Shown here: piece by piece, positions 7,498 to 10,579 of the stretch
Layout: each line of letters begins with the position of its first letter
How positions within the stretch are numbered: position 1 is the first letter of the stretch
Assembly: GCA_026706225.1 (NCBI GenBank)
Contig: JAPOZE010000235.1
Location: 1 to 10,579 of the forward strand
DNA: 10,579 nt
Direction: 5' to 3'
Source of the DNA: Acidobacteriota bacterium
GTDB lineage: Bacteria > Acidobacteriota > Terriglobia > Versatilivoradales > Versatilivoraceae
The notes under the pieces: model-generated
Told to the model about the DNA's origin: nothing
Database searches by the model: none
What the model saw: the letters and a program-made list of their open reading frames with translations, nothing else
Program-made: the position numbers and the translations under genes

Positions 7498-7773
7498 ATG
7501 CGGCTTGATCTTTTTCTGAAGCGGTCGCGTCTGATCCCCCGGCGGACCCTGGCTCAGCAGGCCTGCGCGGCCGGAGCGGTTTCGGTCAATGGGCAGGTGT
7601 CGAAGGGAGGCAAGTCGATCAAGGTCGGGGATCTGATCGAGTGCCGGCAGAGAAAGGGAACGCAGAGGGTAAAGGTGGCTCGCCTGCCCGGCTCGGGCAC
7701 GCCAAAGACTGAAGCGGCGTCCCTCTATGAAGTCCTGGGAATTGGGGAAGACGACCGGGAGCCGGAGAGGTGA
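7498..7773 (+). CDS. S4-domain RNA-binding protein, RqcP/Hsp15-like
   Basis: Small RNA-binding protein (91 aa) expected to bind the large ribosomal subunit. In Bacillus, RqcP (YabO) stabilises the P-site tRNA on obstructed 50S subunits during alanine tailing by RqcH; in E. coli the related Hsp15 binds 50S subunits carrying a blocked nascent chain. The S4 domain fills residues 1-55: MRLDLFLKRSRLIPRRTLAQQAC, then AVSVNGQVSKGGKSIKVGDLIE. The start MRLDxFLKxSRLIxRR closely resembles RqcP as I remember it, and the short length favours RqcP over Hsp15 (133 aa). The C-terminal 25 residues are charged and unremarkable. The ATG at 7498 lacks a Shine-Dalgarno and is preceded by a pyrimidine-rich stretch. 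It probably shares the foldase transcript. Whether this organism has RqcH cannot be seen here, so the exact role is open. Confidence 0.85.
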   Translation: MRLDLFLKRSRLIPRRTLAQQACAAGAVSVNGQVSKGGKSIKVGDLIECRQRKGTQRVKVARLPGSGTPKTEAASLYEVLGIGEDDREPER

Positions 7774-7775
7774 TT

Positions 7776-7792
7776 GCGGCTCCCGGAGCCGC
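7776..7792. terminator. GC-rich hairpin between convergent genes
   Basis: GCGGCTC-CCG-GAGCCGC forms a perfect 7-bp stem with a 3-nt loop, 2 nt after the S4 gene's stop and 3 nt from the stop of the minus-strand gene. The same hairpin forms on either transcript, so it could help end both. No T-run follows on either strand, so it is not a canonical intrinsic terminator and may act as a stability or Rho-assisted end. Confidence 0.4.
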
Positions 7793-7795
7793 GCA

Positions 7796-10579
7796 CTACC
7801 TGCCCTCGGAGTCCTCCGGCCCACCCTGCCGTACCCGCCCCTCGGTGCATTCATCCACCAGGTAGGCAATCGACTGATAGGGGATGTCGGAGTGCAGCGA
7901 CAGCCCGATCTCGCAGGTCTTGCTGGTGGAGTAGCCCCTGGAGCAGTTTGAGGGCAAGGCGGCCTTCAGGGGGCCGAGGGCGGAGGCGGTGAGTTCGGGG
8001 TGGCTGAAGCCCCGGTCTCCGGCGAACCCGCAGCAGCCCACGCTGTCGGGGACGATGACCTCGTCGGCGCAGAGCTCGGCAAGCTGTCGCAACGGGCCGT
8101 CCAGGCCCATCTTGCGGGAGCTGCAGGGGCTGTGCAGGGCCACCCGGCCATTGCTCTTCCTGAAGGCAAGTCCCGGTCGCAGTACCCTGAGAATGAACTC
8201 CGCCGGCTCGTAGATGGGAAAATCCGCGTCGAAGAGAGCCGATTCCTTCAGACGAAAGAGGCAGGGGCTGGTATCCACCAGAACGGGATAGCGGCCGTCG
8301 CGGGAAGCCAGCCTCAAAGCCCGCTTCAGCTCCTCCTGCTTGCGGGCCCCCTGCCGCTCGAATCCCTTGCTGGCAAAGGGCATCCCGCAGCAGAGGCCGG
8401 CCAGGTTTTCCGGATAGACCGGCTCCACTCCCGCCTTGCGCATCAGCGACTCCATCTTGCGGTTCTGAGAGGGCTGTCCCGGACCGTGGCCGGCCACGCC
8501 CAGGGTGCGGCTGAGGCAACTGGGGAAGTAGACCGCCCTGAAGGGCGACTTGCCGTCATCCGGTGAGGCAGTAGCGCCCTCGGCGGCCCTGGGCAGATAG
8601 GGATTCCACTGCGGCAACCGGTTCCCCGAAATCGTCCGGGCCCAATCCGTGACTCGCCGCATGCCTTCCGGGCCCAGCAGCCGATGGAACTGGTGGGCGA
8701 CGGTCAGGAGCGTCCGGAGCGAGGCGGTGGCCAGGCCGAAATGGTCGGCCAGCAAGGTGGCGGTTCGGTCTTGCCATGCGGGAACCTGAAGGCGCCGCAG
8801 GTCCTTGATGAGCTTGCCGGTGTCGATGCCGACCGGGCAGGCGATGGCGCACAGCCCGTCGGTGGCGCAGGTGGCGTTGCCCTGGTAGGCGTAGCGGCCG
8901 GTCAGCTCGACCAGTCGGGCGGGGTTGTCGCCGTTGGAGCGAAGCCGGGAGACTTCTCGCCAGACCGCGATGCGTTGGCGAGGGGTAAGGGTCAGGTCCC
9001 GGGAGGGGCAATTGACCTCGCAGAAACCGCATTCGGTGCACTTGTCGACCACCGAGTGGGCTTTGGGCAGGGGCTTGAGGTTCTTGAGGTGGATCTGAGG
9101 ATCGCTGTTGAGGATCACCCCGGGGTTGAGCAGGTTCTCGGGATCGAAGATGGCCTTGATCTCCCGCATCAAGCGGTAGGCTTCGGCTCCCCACTCCAAC
9201 TCCACGAAGGGCGCCATGTTGCGGCCGGTGCCGTGCTCCGCCTTGAGCGAGCCGTCGTAGCCGTGAACCACCATTTCAGTGAGGTCGCCGATGAAGTCCC
9301 GATAGCGGCGAACTTCTTCGGGCCGGTTGAAGTCCTGGGTGAAGACGAAGTGGAGATTGCCCTCCAAGGCGTGCCCGAAGATGATGGCTTCCGAGTAGCG
9401 GTGCTTGCGGAACAGTTGCTGGAGCTGCAGGGTGGCTTCGGCCAGCCGGTCGATGGGGAAGGCCACGTCCTCGATGATCACGGTAGTCCCGATTTCCCGG
9501 ATGGCTCCGATGGAGGGGAACAGGCCCTTGCGGATGTTCCAGAGGCGGAGCTGCTCGCTGGGGTCCCGGGTAAAAGCCACCGGCTCCACCGTGGGCAGAC
9601 CGGCCAGGCTTCCGGTGGTGGCTCCCAGGTGGTGGTCCAGCTCTTGCGGTGTTTCCCCCCGGGTCTCGACCAGCAGGGCCGCCACCGACGGGTCCAGGTT
9701 CTTCAGGTCCAGGGGCAGGCCGGGCTTGTCTTCCACCGAGCGCAAGCCGGCGCGGTCCATGATCTCGACCGCCGAGACGGGACAGTTCCTCAGCAGGGTG
9801 GTGGCTTCACAGGCGGTCCGGATGTCGGGGAAAAGGATCAGGCCGGTGGCCTTGTGGGGATAGTCGGGTACGGTCCGGTAGGTGATTTCCGAGATGAATC
9901 CCAAGGTGCCTTCGGAGCCGATCATCAGGTGCTGGATCACGTCGATGGGATCGTCGAAATCGATCAGGGCGTTCAGGCTGTAGCCGGTGGTGTTCTTCAT
10001 TTTGAACTTGCGGCGAATCCGGCCGGCCAGTTCCGGATTGTCCCGGGTCCGCTCCGCCAGGCGCCCGACGCTTTCCACCAGGTCCTGGCGGGTTTGGAGA
10101 AATCGATCCCGGCTGGTGGCGCTGCGGGTGTCCAGAACCGTGCCGTCGGCAAGGACGATTCTCATGCCCTGAAGGGTCCGGTAGCTGTTCTGGGAGGTGC
10201 CGCAACACATGCCGCTGGCGTTGTTGGCGGCAATTCCCCCCACCATGGCGGCATTGATGGAGGCGGGGTCGGGTCCGATCTTGCGCCGGTAGGGGGCCAG
10301 GCGGGCATTGGCATGGGCGCCGACCACGCCGGGCTGCAGGGTGATGAGCCTGCCCTTCTCCTCGATTCGGATTCCCCGCCACCCCGTGCCCAACTGCATC
10401 AGTACCGAGTCGCTCAGGGACTGCCCCGACAGGCTGGTTCCTCCCGCGCGGAAGGTGAGTGGAAGCCGGCGGGCGCGGCATTGCCGCAGGACTTCCCCCA
10501 CCTCGGCTTCGGTGTCCACCCGGACCACCAGCTTGGGAATCAGGCGGTAAAAGCTGGCGTCCGTCCCGTAGGCCAGGGT
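7796..10579 (-). CDS. FAD-linked 2-hydroxy-acid dehydrogenase fused to Fe-S and CCG domains (D-lactate dehydrogenase-like), N-terminus missing
   Basis: Oxidises a 2-hydroxy acid, most likely D-lactate, with FAD and passes electrons through iron-sulfur clusters, probably to the quinone pool at the membrane. The frame stays open to base 10579; the codons before the GTG at 10528 read AYGTDASFYRLIPKL, a family motif, so that GTG is internal and the gene is cut by the edge. About 927 residues are visible. Domains in order: FAD-binding type 4 (RAGGTSLSGQ near 10430-10460; GPDPASINAAMVGGIAANNA near 10210-10275); FAD-oxidase C-terminal domain with FGHALEGNLHF and KAEHGTGRNMAPF; ferredoxin module with CTECGFCEVNCP (about 9005-9040) and CATDGLCAIACPVG (about 8828-8869); two CCG domains with LCCGMPF (about 8380-8395) and VGCCGFAGDRGF (about 8005-8040). 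Comparable to single-chain GlcD+GlcF-type fusions such as Pseudomonas LldE/Dld-II. Substrate is inferred; glycolate or 2-hydroxyglutarate are alternatives. Confidence 0.93.
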   Translation of the reverse strand, partial: TLAYGTDASFYRLIPKLVVRVDTEAEVGEVLRQCRARRLPLTFRAGGTSLSGQSLSDSVLMQLGTGWRGIRIEEKGRLITLQPGVVGAHANARLAPYRRKIGPDPASINAAMVGGIAANNASGMCCGTSQNSYRTLQGMRIVLADGTVLDTRSATSRDRFLQTRQDLVESVGRLAERTRDNPELAGRIRRKFKMKNTTGYSLNALIDFDDPIDVIQHLMIGSEGTLGFISEITYRTVPDYPHKATGLILFPDIRTACEATTLLRNCPVSAVEIMDRAGLRSVEDKPGLPLDLKNLDPSVAALLVETRGETPQELDHHLGATTGSLAGLPTVEPVAFTRDPSEQLRLWNIRKGLFPSIGAIREIGTTVIIEDVAFPIDRLAEATLQLQQLFRKHRYSEAIIFGHALEGNLHFVFTQDFNRPEEVRRYRDFIGDLTEMVVHGYDGSLKAEHGTGRNMAPFVELEWGAEAYRLMREIKAIFDPENLLNPGVILNSDPQIHLKNLKPLPKAHSVVDKCTECGFCEVNCPSRDLTLTPRQRIAVWREVSRLRSNGDNPARLVELTGRYAYQGNATCATDGLCAIACPVGIDTGKLIKDLRRLQVPAWQDRTATLLADHFGLATASLRTLLTVAHQFHRLLGPEGMRRVTDWARTISGNRLPQWNPYLPRAAEGATASPDDGKSPFRAVYFPSCLSRTLGVAGHGPGQPSQNRKMESLMRKAGVEPVYPENLAGLCCGMPFASKGFERQGARKQEELKRALRLASRDGRYPVLVDTSPCLFRLKESALFDADFPIYEPAEFILRVLRPGLAFRKSNGRVALHSPCSSRKMGLDGPLRQLAELCADEVIVPDSVGCCGFAGDRGFSHPELTASALGPLKAALPSNCSRGYSTSKTCEIGLSLHSDIPYQSIAYLVDECTEGRVRQGGPEDSEGR

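Noticed and set aside
6289..7869. 526-codon minus-strand frame opposite the foldase and S4 genes
   Set aside because: Antisense to two well-supported genes and runs into the convergent gene's end; composition artefact.
1..10579. CRISPR array, tRNA, rRNA, insertion sequence or phage element
   Set aside because: No regularly spaced repeats, RNA-gene signatures, transposase or integrase motifs or terminal inverted repeats were seen on either strand.

Overview
The window is an ordinary housekeeping segment from a high-GC, Gram-negative-type bacterium. The third codon position is strongly G/C and long antisense open frames arise as a by-product. A periplasmic SurA-like foldase and a stand-alone heptose-1-phosphate adenylyltransferase (lipopolysaccharide core precursor) point to a diderm cell. 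The separate RfaE2 domain, the M32 carboxypeptidase and the FAD/Fe-S lactate-type dehydrogenase fit Acidobacteriota or a similar deep lineage. That assignment is an inference, not something the sequence proves.

Layout from left to right. (1) 1-766, plus strand: the C-terminal half of an M32 (Taq-type) carboxypeptidase, cut by the left edge. (2) 843-1829, plus: biotin synthase bioB with all iron-sulfur ligands. (3) 1830-2167: a 338-bp gene-poor spacer with short direct repeats, a perfect 20-bp palindrome and a TGnTATAAT extended -10 element. (4) 2168-2659 and 2662-6240, plus: the nucleotidyltransferase rfaE2 and the transcription-repair coupling factor mfd, only 2 nt apart and probably one transcript. 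(5) 6382-7461 and 7498-7773, plus: a SurA/PpiC-type peptidyl-prolyl isomerase and a small S4-domain protein of the RqcP/Hsp15 type, with promoter-like sequence ahead of the first. (6) 7796-10579, minus: a large FAD-linked dehydrogenase fused to a [4Fe-4S] ferredoxin module and two CCG domains, convergent with the plus-strand cluster and cut at its N-terminus by the right edge. A GC-rich hairpin fills the 22-bp convergent gap.

Functionally the middle is a genome-maintenance and protein-quality block: rfaE2 (envelope sugar nucleotide), mfd (rescue of stalled RNA polymerase and repair), a periplasmic foldase, and an S4 protein acting on ribosomes or stalled nascent chains. The mfd / PpiC foldase / S4 grouping resembles the mfd to yabO neighbourhood of Firmicutes. 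The flanking genes (peptide breakdown, biotin synthesis, hydroxy-acid oxidation) are metabolic and not obviously linked to it.

I found no RNA genes, CRISPR arrays, insertion sequences, phage genes or clear sign of a novel system. The most interesting items are regulatory: the palindrome beside the extended -10, the paired GGTTAAC elements before the foldase gene, and pyrimidine-rich leaders without Shine-Dalgarno sequences on two genes.
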